NCBI RefSeq assembly: GCF_025145285.1
Contig: NZ_CP102251.1
Coordinates: forward strand, 434,001 to 498,000
Reading direction: 5' to 3'
From: Alistipes onderdonkii
GTDB lineage: Bacteria > Bacteroidota > Bacteroidia > Bacteroidales > Rikenellaceae
DNA: 64,000 nt
Positions within the stretch are counted from its first letter, which is position 1. Each line of letters begins with the position of its first letter. The notes under the pieces were generated by a model. The model made no database searches. It was not told the DNA's origin and worked only from the letters and a program-made list of their open reading frames with translations. Below, one piece after another: positions 9,801-17,842 of the stretch. The position numbers and the translations under genes are program-made.

Positions 9801-10212
9801 CGGCGTCGACGACCCGTTCGGCCAGCGCCTCAGGATAGGTGCAGACCACCAGGTATCCCTTCGTGAAGCCCCGCACGGCGTTCATCGCCGCGGTGCGCTG
9901 CACCACGCCCTGGGCATCCTCGGCGCCGTAGGCCGCCGAACGCTTGTAGGACGAGGGGAAGAAATAGACCTGCTTCTCGTCCAGCAGGTTGTAAAAATCG
10001 TTCAGCAGGTAGGCCGCGGCATCCCGGTCTTCGGCCACGAAGATATGCACGCCCCCCGTTTTCGCCACTGCCGCCGCCGCATAAAACGAAAGAGCACCGC
10101 CGACCAGCTCTTTCAGGTGGACGGTTGCGCTCTCCTTCTTATATTCGCGGCACAATTTCGGCAGGGCCTTCGACCCGGCGGCGAACTGCGCCAGCTGCTC
10201 GCTGGCAGTCAT
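6889..10212 (-). CDS. mfd: Transcription-repair coupling factor Mfd
   Basis: ATP-dependent translocase that removes stalled RNA polymerase from DNA lesions and recruits UvrA. The product has 1107 residues, near the usual 1100-1170. The N-terminal UvrB-like domains are followed by the RNA-polymerase-interacting CarD-like domain (LRPGDYVVHIDHGVGRFDG) and the RecG-like motor with Walker A (GDVGFGKTEVA), DEEQ Walker B (LLIIDEEQKFG), motif III (LTLTATPIPRTL) and motif VI (QLRGRVGRSNQKAYCY). The C-terminal TRCF domain is present. The gene begins 4 bases after rng ends. Confidence 0.96.
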   Translation of the reverse strand: MTASEQLAQFAAGSKALPKLCREYKKESATVHLKELVGGALSFYAAAAVAKTGGVHIFVAEDRDAAAYLLNDFYNLLDEKQVYFFPSSYKRSAAYGAEDAQGVVQRTAAMNAVRGFTKGYLVVCTYPEALAERVVDAATLQRDTIAVKLGDKISIAVLEDALADANFTRVDFVYEPGQYSVRGGIVDVFSYSESKPYRIDFFGDEVDSIRRFNISSQLSADKLDRVEIVPNLNAGEAPRVSFVQFAGSGATCWFYDVDYVLRRVNDLRRKVLADMEEPGRIDGLLTSRNVLLRDMAGNSVVALRDNLPERPATVAVVFDTAPQPKFNKNFEMLADDMIRNSLRGYATYILSENKVQVERLENIFHQIGRGQAAVRSLSVTLHEGFVDNDLKLCLYTDHQIFDRYQRYRINGEIRRDEQMTVAELNQLRPGDYVVHIDHGVGRFDGLVKINENGKVHEAIKLVYKDGDVLFVNVHSLHRISRYKSGDGEPPKVYKLGNGAWQKLKNAAKKAVKDISRELIALYAKRKASKGFAFTPDSYLQHELEASFQWEDTPDQQTTVAAVKKDMESDQPMDRLVCGDVGFGKTEVAIRAAFKAAVDGKQVAVLVPTTILALQHYRSFSERLRDFPVRVEYLNRTKTAKEAGQIRADLESGRIDILIGTHKILGKQIKFRDLGLLIIDEEQKFGVAAKEKLTQMAVNVDTLTLTATPIPRTLQFSLMGSRDLSVISTPPPNRQPIVTESHVFSVEIIRDAVEAELARGGQVYFVHNRVEDLMSIQGLITRVCPKARVAVGHGKMPAEKLEKLIMDFIYGEFDVLVSTTIIENGIDIPNANTIIVDNAQNFGLSDLHQLRGRVGRSNQKAYCYLLSPPEEMLSSDARRRLRAIEEFSDLGSGFNIAMQDLDIRGAGNLLGAEQSGFIADIGFETYQKIMNEAIAELRAEGLQVAGLGAAEQDVVEQMHYVDDAHIEIEVEAGLPDAYVAQQAERLKLYRELDSTKDEAALQAFESRLADRFGPLPREAQELLNVVRLRWEAIRLGIERVKVKNGLMILHFVGEQNSPYYKSDTFMELLRKVTQNPARFVLKQHNNRLAMTVRNVKDIEDGYKTLQQL

Positions 10213-10216
10213 AGCG

Positions 10217-11767
10217 TCACTTGTTAATCAGGTCGTTATCCTTGTCATCGTGGTAATGCACCTCGACGATGCCGAGGCTCTGGTCTTCGACGACACGCAG
10301 GCGGAGTTTGTATTTCCACTCCCAGCGGCGGCGCAGCGACCAGATGCCCTTCCGCAGGAAAGCAGCCACATAGGGGCTGACAACCAGCTTGATATACTTG
10401 TGTCCCCGGTCTTGCGTGAGGAACGATATCTGGTTCTCGATCTTTTTGTCCAGCAATACCGTAGGCTCGATCTTGCCCGTGCCGTTGCAGGTCGGGCAGA
10501 CGTCCGACACCTCCTCCACGGCCACGGGACGCACCCGCTGGCGGGTGATCTGCATCAGCCCGAACTTGGTGAGCGGCAGCACCGTATGCTTGGCCTTGTC
10601 GGTGGACATCAGCTTGACCATCTCGTCGAAGAGCGCCTGTTTGTTCTGCGCCTTGTGCAGGTCGATGAAGTCGATGATGACAATGCCCCCCAAATCGCGC
10701 AGGCGCAGCTGGCGGGCGATCTCCTTCGCGGCCGCCAGGTTGACGTCCATGGCGGTCTGCTCCTGGTTGTCCTCGGCCTTGGTGCGGTTGCCCGAATTGA
10801 CATCGATGACGTTCATCGCCTCGGTGTGTTCGATGATCAGGTAGGCGCCGCGGCGCAGCGAGACGTACTTGGCGAAGAGCGACTTGATCTGCTTCGAGAT
10901 GTCGAAGTTGTCGAAGATAGGGACGTTGCCCCGGTAAAGCTTGACGATCTTCTCCTTCTCGGGCTCGATCAGGCGGATGTAATTGCGGATGTCGTTGTAC
11001 ATCGCCTCGTCGTCGACGGCGATCTGCGAAAACGAGCCGTTGAGCGAATCGCGGATGATCGTATTGGCGCGGTTCATCTCGCTCATCAGCTGCGCGGGCG
11101 GCGTACTCTTCTTGATCGCGGCGCAGGTCTTGCGCCAGCGGTCGATCTGCGACTGGATGTCGTGCTCGATGTCCTCGTCCTTGGCCTCCATGGCCGCCGT
11201 GCGGATGATGACCCCGAAATTCTTGGGGAGCACCGCAGCCGCGATGCGCTTCAGGCGTTTCTTCTCGTCCGCCGAGCGGATCTTCTGCGAAAGGAACACC
11301 TTGGACGAAAAGGGCACCAGTACGACGTTGCGGCCGGCCAGCGAAATGTCGGAGGTCAGGCGGGGCCCCTTGGTCGAAATGGCCTCCTTGGCGATCTGCA
11401 CCATGATGTTCTGCCCGACCTGAAGATAGTCGCCGATCTTGCCCGTCTTTTCGACGGGCGGTTCGAGCTTCATGCCCTCGACGCGCATTCCCCGCTTGCC
11501 GGGCTGCTGCGAAGCGACCAGCTTCTGCAACGAGGGAAACTGGCTTCCCAGGTCGAGGTAGTGGATAAAAGCGTCCTTTTCGTGCCCGATGTTTACGAAG
11601 GCTGCATTGAGCCCGGGCATTATCTTGCGTACTTTCCCAAGGTAGATATCTCCTACGGAAAAACCCGTCTGGCACTGCTCCTTGTTGAGTTCGACAAGCA
11701 CCTTGTCCTCACACAGCGCAATGGAGATTTCTGTCGGGTTGACGTTAACGATTAATTCTCTGTTCAT
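10217..11767 (-). CDS. rng: Ribonuclease G (Rne/Rng family)
   Basis: Endoribonuclease of the RNase E/G family, acting in 16S rRNA 5' maturation and RNA decay. The 516-residue product is an RNase G-like length without the long C-terminal scaffold of RNase E. It shows the S1-type RNA-binding domain (GDIYLGKVRKIMPGLNAAFVNIGHEKDAFIHYLD), the catalytic DNase-I-like core with the metal-binding aspartates in IDVNSG and IIDFIDL, and the zinc-link motif CPTCNGTG. It heads the minus-strand operon. Upstream lies about 360 bases without a recognisable gene. Confidence 0.95.
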   Translation of the reverse strand: MNRELIVNVNPTEISIALCEDKVLVELNKEQCQTGFSVGDIYLGKVRKIMPGLNAAFVNIGHEKDAFIHYLDLGSQFPSLQKLVASQQPGKRGMRVEGMKLEPPVEKTGKIGDYLQVGQNIMVQIAKEAISTKGPRLTSDISLAGRNVVLVPFSSKVFLSQKIRSADEKKRLKRIAAAVLPKNFGVIIRTAAMEAKDEDIEHDIQSQIDRWRKTCAAIKKSTPPAQLMSEMNRANTIIRDSLNGSFSQIAVDDEAMYNDIRNYIRLIEPEKEKIVKLYRGNVPIFDNFDISKQIKSLFAKYVSLRRGAYLIIEHTEAMNVIDVNSGNRTKAEDNQEQTAMDVNLAAAKEIARQLRLRDLGGIVIIDFIDLHKAQNKQALFDEMVKLMSTDKAKHTVLPLTKFGLMQITRQRVRPVAVEEVSDVCPTCNGTGKIEPTVLLDKKIENQISFLTQDRGHKYIKLVVSPYVAAFLRKGIWSLRRRWEWKYKLRLRVVEDQSLGIVEVHYHDDKDNDLINK

Positions 11768-12128
11768 CTATATCGTGTGTCGCACCCCGGAAACGGGGTT
11801 GCGGAATACTGAAACCGGTTAGGCCGCATTTTGGTCTGAAGTGGCGGCGAACTCCAAAGGAAAATATTGTCCGGGCCATCGGCCGGCAACATGGCGGGTA
11901 AGGAAATACCCTGGTTTATTTCGGCGGCACTGCGTCGCAATGCCCCTGCGGGGGGGGGCTCATAACCTGCGTTGCAAGAGGGCCCGACGTCCGCAAACGG
12001 CGATCCGGGAACCTGCATTCCCCCCGGGGATACGGGCCCCGGCCGCAAAAAACCGCAGAAAATAGGTAAAGCTAAAAGAACCCGGGGCTCCTTTAGCTTT
12101 ATCTATCGTTTAGCACAAAGGTGCTACC
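11768..12128 (-). other. Intergenic region upstream of rng, with G9 run and hairpin
   Basis: No gene is supported here. On the plus strand there is a run of nine G at 11950-11958 and, near its far end, the inverted repeat annotated separately at 12067-12101. A minus-strand open frame (11764-12048) would overlap rng by four bases but encodes a proline-rich, motif-free sequence and is not accepted. No clear TTTG/TAnnTTTG promoter for rng was found. Confidence 0.5.
12067..12101 (-). terminator. Hairpin downstream of the 29-residue protein gene
   Basis: Perfect 10-base arms (TAAAGCTAAA and TTTAGCTTTA), extended inside by a GC-rich stem with mismatches. It starts 28 bases after the stop of the small basic protein gene on the minus strand. 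The following tract (CCTATTTTC) is only moderately T-rich, so it is a probable rather than certain intrinsic terminator for the HU transcript. Confidence 0.5.
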
Positions 12129-12218
12129 CTACTTTTTCTTGTGACGGTTCTTGCGCAGACGTTTTTTACGCTTGTGGGTAGCCATCTTGTGACGCTTATG
12201 CTTCTTTCCGTTTGGCAT
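12129..12218 (-). CDS. 29-residue basic protein, AURKAIP1/COX24 (DUF1713)-type, ribosome-associated
   Basis: A 29-residue ORF, MPNGKKHKRHKMATHKRKKR followed by a further Lys/Arg/His-rich tail and a TAG stop. Eighteen of 29 residues are Lys, Arg or His. As I recall, near-identical proteins are annotated throughout Bacteroidetes as AURKAIP1/COX24-domain proteins, and the mycobacterial relative bS22 is a component of the small ribosomal subunit. That placement is family knowledge and was not tested here. The ORF lies 35 bases downstream of hup on the same strand and ends before a strong hairpin, so the two are probably co-transcribed. It is below common gene-caller length cut-offs and easily missed. 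Confidence 0.85.
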   Translation of the reverse strand: MPNGKKHKRHKMATHKRKKRLRKNRHKKK

Positions 12219-12253
12219 AGTCCTTAAATTTTAGAGGTTCTTTATTTATTGAA

Positions 12254-12526
12254 TTATTTCACCTTCGCAGCGAAGCTCTTGGCGGGCTTGAAAGCGGGGA
12301 TGTTATGTTCCGGAATGGTGATGGTCGTGTTCTTCGAGATGTTGCGTGCGACTTTCTTTGCACGTTTCTTCACGATGAAGCTGCCGAAGCCGCGGAGATA
12401 CACGTTGTTCTTGTTGGTCAGAGAGGTCTTGATGCTATCCATGAAAGCTTCGACGATTGCCTGAACCTGCACCTTCTCAACGCCGGTGCTCTTAGCGATT
12501 TCGCTTACGATATCTGCCTTTGTCAT
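12254..12526 (-). CDS. hup: HU family DNA-binding protein
   Basis: Small histone-like nucleoid protein of 90 residues, the standard HU length. The N-terminal helices (MTKADIVSEIAKSTGVEKVQ) and the strand-turn core with VYLRGFGSFIVKKRAKKVARN are diagnostic, and the DNA-contacting arm ends at IPEHNIPAFKPAKSFAAKVK. It has its own well-formed promoter about 50 bases upstream and is followed by the 29-residue basic protein. Confidence 0.95.
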   Translation of the reverse strand: MTKADIVSEIAKSTGVEKVQVQAIVEAFMDSIKTSLTNKNNVYLRGFGSFIVKKRAKKVARNISKNTTITIPEHNIPAFKPAKSFAAKVK

Positions 12527-12575
12527 AGTTTATATAGTATTAAATTATTAAGTTCGTGTGAAGACATTCGGACTG

Positions 12576-12606
12576 CAAATATACGCTTTATTTACATTTT
12601 AGCCAA
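12576..12606 (-). promoter_or_regulatory. Bacteroidetes-type promoter of hup
   Basis: Minus-strand TTGG (12603-12606), 19-base spacer, TATATTTG (12576-12583). This matches the Bacteroidetes primary sigma consensus TTTG-N19-TAnnTTTG with one mismatch in the -33 element and lies 50 bases before the hup start. Confidence 0.75.
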
Positions 12607-13078
12607 TAAACCGCAACTTTTTTTCATTATTTTTCCGGCAGTCCCCTACCAGCCACTGGAACAAGAGGATAACAAATATCGGGCAAAACTCGGCGGAAAA
12701 TTAAAATATTATGTGCCAGGCAATTATATCCGGACGGCACACCGGAGCGAGCCGCACGGAATAATCGCTCATAATCAACATATTAGCCACAAACCCGCCG
12801 AAACGGGAGGAGCCTTTTCCGGGCATCATTGCGCCCGAAGAGTCCCGGCACGGCCAACCCCCTCCCGGATGCCGGTGCGGCTGCCCGCCCGCGCCCGCCG
12901 GCATCCGGCATGCAGCCCTCCACACGGGCGGCGGAGGGGACGGCATCCTCGCCCCGCCCGGGTTCGAGCACCGATTCCCGGGGAAGAGCTCTCCGGCACG
13001 CCGCTGCAAGCCGTCCCGGAGGCGATTTACGCCCCGGAACCGCGGATAATATCCCGCCGACCCAATAAACGCCCGGTT
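12607..13078. other. Intergenic region between hup and porX
   Basis: About 470 bases between divergent promoters. The left part is AT-rich; 12800-13020 is very GC-rich, with short CCGGCATCC-type inverted fragments. Open frames on both strands here are Pro/Arg/Gly-rich and carry no motif. No RNA gene or repeat family was recognised. Confidence 0.5.
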
Positions 13079-13109
13079 TTTGCGTTTGATAATAAAATAA
13101 CTAATTTTG
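13079..13109 (+). promoter_or_regulatory. Bacteroidetes-type promoter of porX
   Basis: TTTG (13079-13082), 19-base spacer, TAATTTTG (13102-13109): an exact consensus match. The porX ATG follows 22 bases later. Confidence 0.8.
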
Positions 13110-13131
13110 CGAACTAAAATCCGATAACCGT

Positions 13132-14682
13132 ATGGTCAAAATACTCTGGGTGGACGACGAGGTTGAACTCTTGAAGCCCCACGTCCTGTTCCTCAAACAG
13201 AAAGGCTACGAAGTCGACACCTGCAACAACGGCTACGACGCGATCGACATGGCGGCCGAAGGCGCCTACGACCTGATAATCCTCGACGAGATGATGCCCG
13301 GCATGACGGGACTCGAGACCCTCCCCAAGATCAAGGAGGTGCGCCCCACCACGCCCGTCATCATGGTGACCAAGAGCGAGGAGGAGAACATCATGGACAA
13401 GGCCGTGGGTTCGAAGATCGCCGACTACCTCATCAAGCCCGTGAACCCCAATCAAGTGTTGCTCTCGATCAAGAAGAACGTCCACCAACAGCAGCTCGTC
13501 ACCGAGCAGACCACGGCCGACTACCGGTCGGAATTCGGGCGTATCTCCTCGTCGCTGCAGATGGCCGAGACCTTTTCGGACTGGTGCTCGCTCTACCGCA
13601 AGCTCACCAACTGGGAGGTCGAGCTTTCGGAATCCACCGACCAGGGCATCAAGGAGGTGCTCACCTACCAGAAGACCGAGGCGAACCAGGAATTCTGCAA
13701 GTTCGTACGCCGCAACTACTACAACTGGATCAACAAGCGCTCGGACGAAACCCCCGTGATGTCGCACACGCTCATGCGCACCAACATTTTCCCGGTGGCG
13801 GACGAGAACCCGAAGACCACGCTGCTGCTGATCGACAACTTCCGCTACGACCAGTGGCGGTCGATCTCCTCGCTGCTGCGGGGCTATTACGACGTGGCGC
13901 AGGACGATTTCTACTGCGCCATCCTCCCCACGGCGACGCAATACGCCCGCAATGCCATCTTCGCCGGCCTGATGCCGCTGGCCATCGACAAGCTGATGCC
14001 CAACAAATGGCTCAACGACAACGAGGAAGGCGGCAAGAACCAGTACGAGGAGGAGTTCCTCAAACGGCTGATGGCCCAGAACGGGAAAAACTGGAAATTC
14101 TCGTTCGACAAGCTCGTGCGCCCCGAACAGGGCCGCAGGCTGGTCGACAATATACAAAAAGTGTACGACGCCGATTTCTCGGTGATCATCTACAACTTCC
14201 TCGACATCCTCTCGCACGCCCGTACCGAGACCGACATCATCCGCGAGCTGACCGAGGACGACGCGGCATTCCGGTCGCTGACGCGCTCGTGGTTCGAGCA
14301 CTCCGACCTCTACACCATCCTCAAGCTCCTCTCGGAGCGGGGGCACACGGTCGTGATCACCTCCGACCACGGCACCATCCGCGTGGACAACCCCGTCAAG
14401 GTGACGGGCGACCGCGAGACCTCGGCCAACCTGCGCTACAAGACGGGGCGCAACCTGGCCTACAACTCGCGCGACGTCTACGAGATACTGAAACCCGAGG
14501 ACGTACAGCTGCCGTCGAGCAACCTCACGTCGAGCTATATCTTCGCCTACAATTCGGATTTCCTGGTCTACAACAACGATGCGAACCGCCACATCCGCTA
14601 TTACCGCAACACGTTCCAGCACGGCGGCATCTCGATGGAAGAAATGATCGTGCCTTATATCGTCTTAAAACCCAAGCAGTAA
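13132..14682 (+). CDS. porX: PorX-like response regulator with PglZ domain
   Basis: Two-domain response regulator of 516 residues. The receiver domain (residues 1-125) has the acidic pocket (VDDE at 8-10), the phosphoacceptor Asp52 in LIILDEMMPG, Thr in VTKSEE and Lys in LIKPVNP. Residues about 190-516 form the PglZ/alkaline-phosphatase-superfamily domain with the metal-site strings LLLIDNFRYDQW, VIIYNFLDILSHARTE and VVITSDHGTIRVD. In Porphyromonas gingivalis PorX controls the type IX secretion system and is reported as a phosphodiesterase. No T9SS gene lies in this window. tsaE follows after 1 base, so the two are probably co-transcribed. Confidence 0.9.
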   Translation: MVKILWVDDEVELLKPHVLFLKQKGYEVDTCNNGYDAIDMAAEGAYDLIILDEMMPGMTGLETLPKIKEVRPTTPVIMVTKSEEENIMDKAVGSKIADYLIKPVNPNQVLLSIKKNVHQQQLVTEQTTADYRSEFGRISSSLQMAETFSDWCSLYRKLTNWEVELSESTDQGIKEVLTYQKTEANQEFCKFVRRNYYNWINKRSDETPVMSHTLMRTNIFPVADENPKTTLLLIDNFRYDQWRSISSLLRGYYDVAQDDFYCAILPTATQYARNAIFAGLMPLAIDKLMPNKWLNDNEEGGKNQYEEEFLKRLMAQNGKNWKFSFDKLVRPEQGRRLVDNIQKVYDADFSVIIYNFLDILSHARTETDIIRELTEDDAAFRSLTRSWFEHSDLYTILKLLSERGHTVVITSDHGTIRVDNPVKVTGDRETSANLRYKTGRNLAYNSRDVYEILKPEDVQLPSSNLTSSYIFAYNSDFLVYNNDANRHIRYYRNTFQHGGISMEEMIVPYIVLKPKQ

Positions 14683-14683
14683 T

Positions 14684-15100
14684 ATGAAAACGATCCACAT
14701 CACCTCGCAAGACGAACTGCCGGACGTCGCCGAGGCGGTCATCGAAGCGCTCGGCCGCCGCACGGTAGTCGCACTGCGCGGAGAAATGGGCGCGGGCAAA
14801 ACCACGCTGATCCGCGAGATCGCAGCCCAACTGGGCGCCACGGACACCGTAACCAGCCCCACGTTCGCCATCGTGAACCAGTACAAGGGCAAAGGCAACC
14901 GCCGTATCCATCATTTCGATTTCTACCGGATCAACGACATCCGCGAAGCCTATGATTTCGGTTACGAAGAGTATTTCTTCTCGGGCGACCTCTGCCTGGT
15001 CGAATGGCCCGAAAAGATCGAGCAGCTCCTGCCCGAGAACGTGATGACGGTGCGCATCACCGTCGACAGCGACACGGCACGCACGTTCGAAATCGACTGA
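14684..15100 (+). CDS. tsaE: tRNA threonylcarbamoyladenosine biosynthesis ATPase TsaE
   Basis: P-loop ATPase that works with TsaB and TsaD to make t6A37 on ANN-decoding tRNAs. The 138-residue product has Walker A GEMGAGKTTLI, the switch-like VTSPTFAIVNQY and the family motif IHHFDFYRI, and ends with the CLVEWPEKIEQLLP block. Length is normal for the family. It begins one base after porX ends. Confidence 0.95.
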   Translation: MKTIHITSQDELPDVAEAVIEALGRRTVVALRGEMGAGKTTLIREIAAQLGATDTVTSPTFAIVNQYKGKGNRRIHHFDFYRINDIREAYDFGYEEYFFSGDLCLVEWPEKIEQLLPENVMTVRITVDSDTARTFEID

Positions 15101-15131
15101 AGCCCGGCCAACGCCCCGCGACACTACGACC

Positions 15132-16007
15132 ATGGCAGACGGTTTCCGCATCGCATTCTGCATCGAATGCCATAAATACACCCCTGTCCTGCAGGAGTTG
15201 TGCCGGCAGTTGCAGCACCCCGAAGCGGATATTTTCATCCATGTCGATGCGAAATCCGACATCGGGGATTTTGCGCCGCTGCGTCCCCTGGCACGTTTCA
15301 TCCACCCGCGCAGCAAGGTGTACTGGGGCGAGTACGGCCAGATCGACTGCATGCTCAAACTGCTCCGGGCCACCTGTAACGGCGACTACCGCTACATCGC
15401 CATTCTCTCGGGCGACACCCTGCCGTTACGCCCCTGCGGGCAGATACACGATTTCCTCGAAGCGTGCTACCCGCGGCAGTTCGCGGACATGCAGCCCGAA
15501 CTGCACATCACCGAGCTGACGCAGAAGATGCAGTGGTGCCACTACCCCGACAGGAACGATTGGATCGGGCGCCTGCCGGGCTATTTCCGCAAAAGGCTCT
15601 ACAAACGGCTGCGCCCCGGGGACAACCCCTATTTCAGGACATTGCCGCCGCTCGAAAAGGGTTCCAACTGGATCGTCGTCACCGACCGCTTCCGGGATTT
15701 TGTGTTCGATTATCTGCGCACCCACCCCGATTATATCCGCGCATTCAGACACTCGCACTGCGGCGACGAGATCTTTTTCCAGACCCTGATGGGCATTTCC
15801 GAATTCGCCGGTGCGAATACGCGCCGTCCCCTCGTCTACACCCGATGGGTCGGAGAAGGGGCGCCCCATCCGGAAACATTCGGCACCGACGACCTGCCCC
15901 GGCTGCTGCAGGCACGGGACATGGCGGCGGAAATTCCGTACCTCTTCGCCCGCAAGATCGCCGGCGACCTGGACATCGCCCGCTACCGGGAGACGTTCCT
16001 CCGATAA
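15132..16007 (+). CDS. GT14-like (core-2/I-branching) glycosyltransferase
   Basis: Predicted cytoplasmic glycosyltransferase of 291 residues resembling the beta-1,6-N-acetylglucosaminyltransferase family. Diagnostic strings are FIHVDAKSDIG, QIDCMLKLLRATCNGDYRYIA (split here by the family's donor-binding loop), LSGDTLPLRP and GSNWIVVTDRFRDFV, with the acidic CGDEIFFQTL near the acceptor site. It has no signal or membrane segment. Bacterial members often decorate capsule or LPS; the sugar is unknown. It follows tsaE by 31 bases and may share its transcript. A convergent gene begins after a 208-base gap. Confidence 0.75.
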   Translation: MADGFRIAFCIECHKYTPVLQELCRQLQHPEADIFIHVDAKSDIGDFAPLRPLARFIHPRSKVYWGEYGQIDCMLKLLRATCNGDYRYIAILSGDTLPLRPCGQIHDFLEACYPRQFADMQPELHITELTQKMQWCHYPDRNDWIGRLPGYFRKRLYKRLRPGDNPYFRTLPPLEKGSNWIVVTDRFRDFVFDYLRTHPDYIRAFRHSHCGDEIFFQTLMGISEFAGANTRRPLVYTRWVGEGAPHPETFGTDDLPRLLQARDMAAEIPYLFARKIAGDLDIARYRETFLR

Positions 16008-16215
16008 ACCCGCGCTGTTCGCCGCCGATGCCGGCCGCAATATCCCGGCACCCGCTTACCGTACAGGCTTCACATCCGCCCCGTCCTCTTCCTTCAATGC
16101 AGCGCCGACGCTTCAACCTCGCGGGCTACAACCTTCTACCCTATGGCCGCCGCATCGCGGGAACACGCCCCGCAGGCACGGCGAACGGGGCGAACCGCCC
16201 GGCAGGTCGTTTCCG

Positions 16216-16686
16216 TCATTCGACCGAATCGAGTTTCAGGCCCCCGTCCTCGCAAACGACCCGAACCGTTCGCGTCCCCTCTATCCCCATGTCGATGAAT
16301 TTCACGGCATAGAGACCGTTTCCCAGAGCCGTTACCGAAACGACCTGCGATACATCGCCCGGGCCGTCCTGGCATCCGGTTCGGAAATTCCAAACGGCAT
16401 AACCGGCTCCGTCGTACTCGTGTGTATAGTCGTCCTTCAGCCGCCTTATCAACTTTTCCGTGCAGTACTTCTCCACTCCGGGTGCATAGTCCTCCCCGCC
16501 AAAAACATAGTCCGCATAGAACATTTCGATCAAACGGACAGCCTCGGCATCCCTGCACTCCGGCTGCCGGAGCTCCGGGAGCTCCCGGCGCACGCTGCAT
16601 GCGCCGCCATCCGCCCCCGCATCCGCCTGCAAGCACGGGAGGTTCAGGAACAGGAGCACGATACCCAACAATAATTTCCCTTTCAT
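16216..16686 (-). CDS. Exported DUF3828-like protein
   Basis: Small exported protein, 156 residues from the chosen start. The signal peptide reads KGKLLLGIVLLFLNLPCLQA. The body (LIEMFYADYVFGGEDYAPGVEKYC, RLKDDY, GDVSQVVSVTALGNGLYAVKF) resembles DUF3828, an NTF2/SnoaL-like small fold. An ATG 15 bases further upstream (16699-16701) is also in frame, but the -7 element at 16709-16716 would place the transcript start on that codon, so the internal ATG is preferred. Function unknown. Confidence 0.65.
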   Translation of the reverse strand: MKGKLLLGIVLLFLNLPCLQADAGADGGACSVRRELPELRQPECRDAEAVRLIEMFYADYVFGGEDYAPGVEKYCTEKLIRRLKDDYTHEYDGAGYAVWNFRTGCQDGPGDVSQVVSVTALGNGLYAVKFIDMGIEGTRTVRVVCEDGGLKLDSVE

Positions 16687-16708
16687 CACAACCGACTTCA
16701 TCGTTTTT

Positions 16709-16716
16709 CAAAGATA
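16709..16716 (-). promoter_or_regulatory. -7 element upstream of the DUF3828-like gene
   Basis: Minus-strand TATCTTTG, an exact TAnnTTTG match. No TTTG was found at the expected -33 distance, so this is a partial promoter call. Confidence 0.5.
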
Positions 16717-16882
16717 ATATATTTCCGGGAAATCTCCGCCCTTGCAGCCGCTCAAGGCCGGGGCCTGCCCATCCGGCGCACCGAAGGTTTCCGCCGGCAG
16801 CCCCGCCCCCCGCCGGCACGGCCCGGAAAGCCAATCGGCAACATTCCTGCCGTAATCCGCTCCGTTTCTCGATCCGATGTTG

Positions 16883-16890
16883 TATCTTTG
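16883..16890 (+). promoter_or_regulatory. -7 element of the transglutaminase-like gene
   Basis: TATCTTTG 22 bases before the chosen ATG. It overlaps an upstream in-frame ATG (16877), which argues against that longer start. The -33 element is not clear. Confidence 0.5.
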
Positions 16891-16912
16891 CCGCAGGAAA
16901 CACCTTACTCCC

Positions 16913-17812
16913 ATGAAAAAAACCTTGAAAATCGCGGGGATCGTCCTCGCTTCGCTCGTCACGCTGCTGCTGGCAGCCTTCCTGCTCGCCCGCTTCGTAT
17001 TCAGGGAGCAGGTCGCCAGTGCACTCAACGCCTTGCTGGCGGAACAGCGCACCGAATTGCTGCGCGCGGCCGCACCCTATGCCGCCGACACCGTACAATT
17101 CCGCTTCGCCTACCGGCAGGACAGCGTGCGCGCCCGCGAAATCCGCGACCATTTCCGCCTCGACACGCTGCTGCGCCGCGATGCCTCGACGTGGGAGAAT
17201 ACCTTGGCGCTGGCAAAATTCGTCGCCCGCAACATCCCGCACGCCAACCAGCAGGTCTACCCCGAAAAGTGCAACGCCGTTGCCCTATGGGAGTATAGCC
17301 GCACGGTCGAACCGGCCTTCAACTGCCGTCTGCATTCGATCATGCTGCACGAACTGCTGCTGGCATCGGGCATCACCAACCGCTTCGTCACGTGCCTCCC
17401 GGCCGACTCGCTCGACACGGACTGCCACGTCGTCAACATCGCATGGCTGCCCGAGCTGCAGAAGTGGGCGATGGTCGACTCGGACATGCAGGCATTCATC
17501 ACCGATCCGGCAGGTACGCCGCTCTCGCTCGCGGAGATGCGCGCACGGTACATCGGCGGCGAGCCGACGGAGGTACACCGCCTGCTGGATGAAAAGGACG
17601 ACGGTTACTATGCCGCCTACTGGGCCAAGAACCTTTATTGGTTCGAATGCTGGGAAAGCACGGGCTTCGACCAGGAGCCGAACCGAGGCAGGCACCGCTG
17701 CGTGGTGCTGCTCCCGCCTGACTTCGAAGGGTTCCGGCTCGGCCGCACAGCGGTCAAAACCTCCGACGAAACACGTTTCTGGGCAGCGCCCGAAACCGCA
17801 TCCGATTTCTGA
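16913..17812 (+). CDS. Transglutaminase-like protein, membrane anchored
   Basis: A 299-residue protein with an N-terminal hydrophobic anchor (LKIAGIVLASLVTLLLAAFLL), so probably facing the periplasm. The central part is a transglutaminase-like/papain-fold core: Cys in AFNCRLHSIMLHELLLASG, His in DTDCHVVNIAWL and Asp in KWAMVDSDMQAFI form the expected Cys-His-Asp triad in order. Activity could be peptide cleavage or cross-linking; bacterial members are often uncharacterised. The ATG at 16913 is chosen over 16877 because the promoter -7 element overlaps the upstream codons. Confidence 0.75.
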   Translation: MKKTLKIAGIVLASLVTLLLAAFLLARFVFREQVASALNALLAEQRTELLRAAAPYAADTVQFRFAYRQDSVRAREIRDHFRLDTLLRRDASTWENTLALAKFVARNIPHANQQVYPEKCNAVALWEYSRTVEPAFNCRLHSIMLHELLLASGITNRFVTCLPADSLDTDCHVVNIAWLPELQKWAMVDSDMQAFITDPAGTPLSLAEMRARYIGGEPTEVHRLLDEKDDGYYAAYWAKNLYWFECWESTGFDQEPNRGRHRCVVLLPPDFEGFRLGRTAVKTSDETRFWAAPETASDF

Positions 17813-17842
17813 AACACATTTCATACAAGTTTTACACACGCA

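Noticed and set aside
6898..10227. 1109-codon open frame opposite mfd
   Set aside because: It mirrors mfd, which has complete motifs. Long antisense frames arise from GC-rich third positions; the translation has no domain or signal.
11950..11958. Nine-G run upstream of rng as a phase switch
   Set aside because: It is about 180 bases from the rng start and lies in no supported gene or promoter; chance occurrence is likely at this base composition.
11764..12048. 94-codon minus-strand frame overlapping the rng start by four bases
   Set aside because: The ATGA overlap is attractive, but the sequence is Pro/Gly-rich, contains a nine-C tract and has no family motif.
12701..13009. Open frames in the hup-porX gap
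   Set aside because: Pro/Arg-rich translations in a GC-rich gap, with no promoter or motif; the gap is explained by two divergent promoters.
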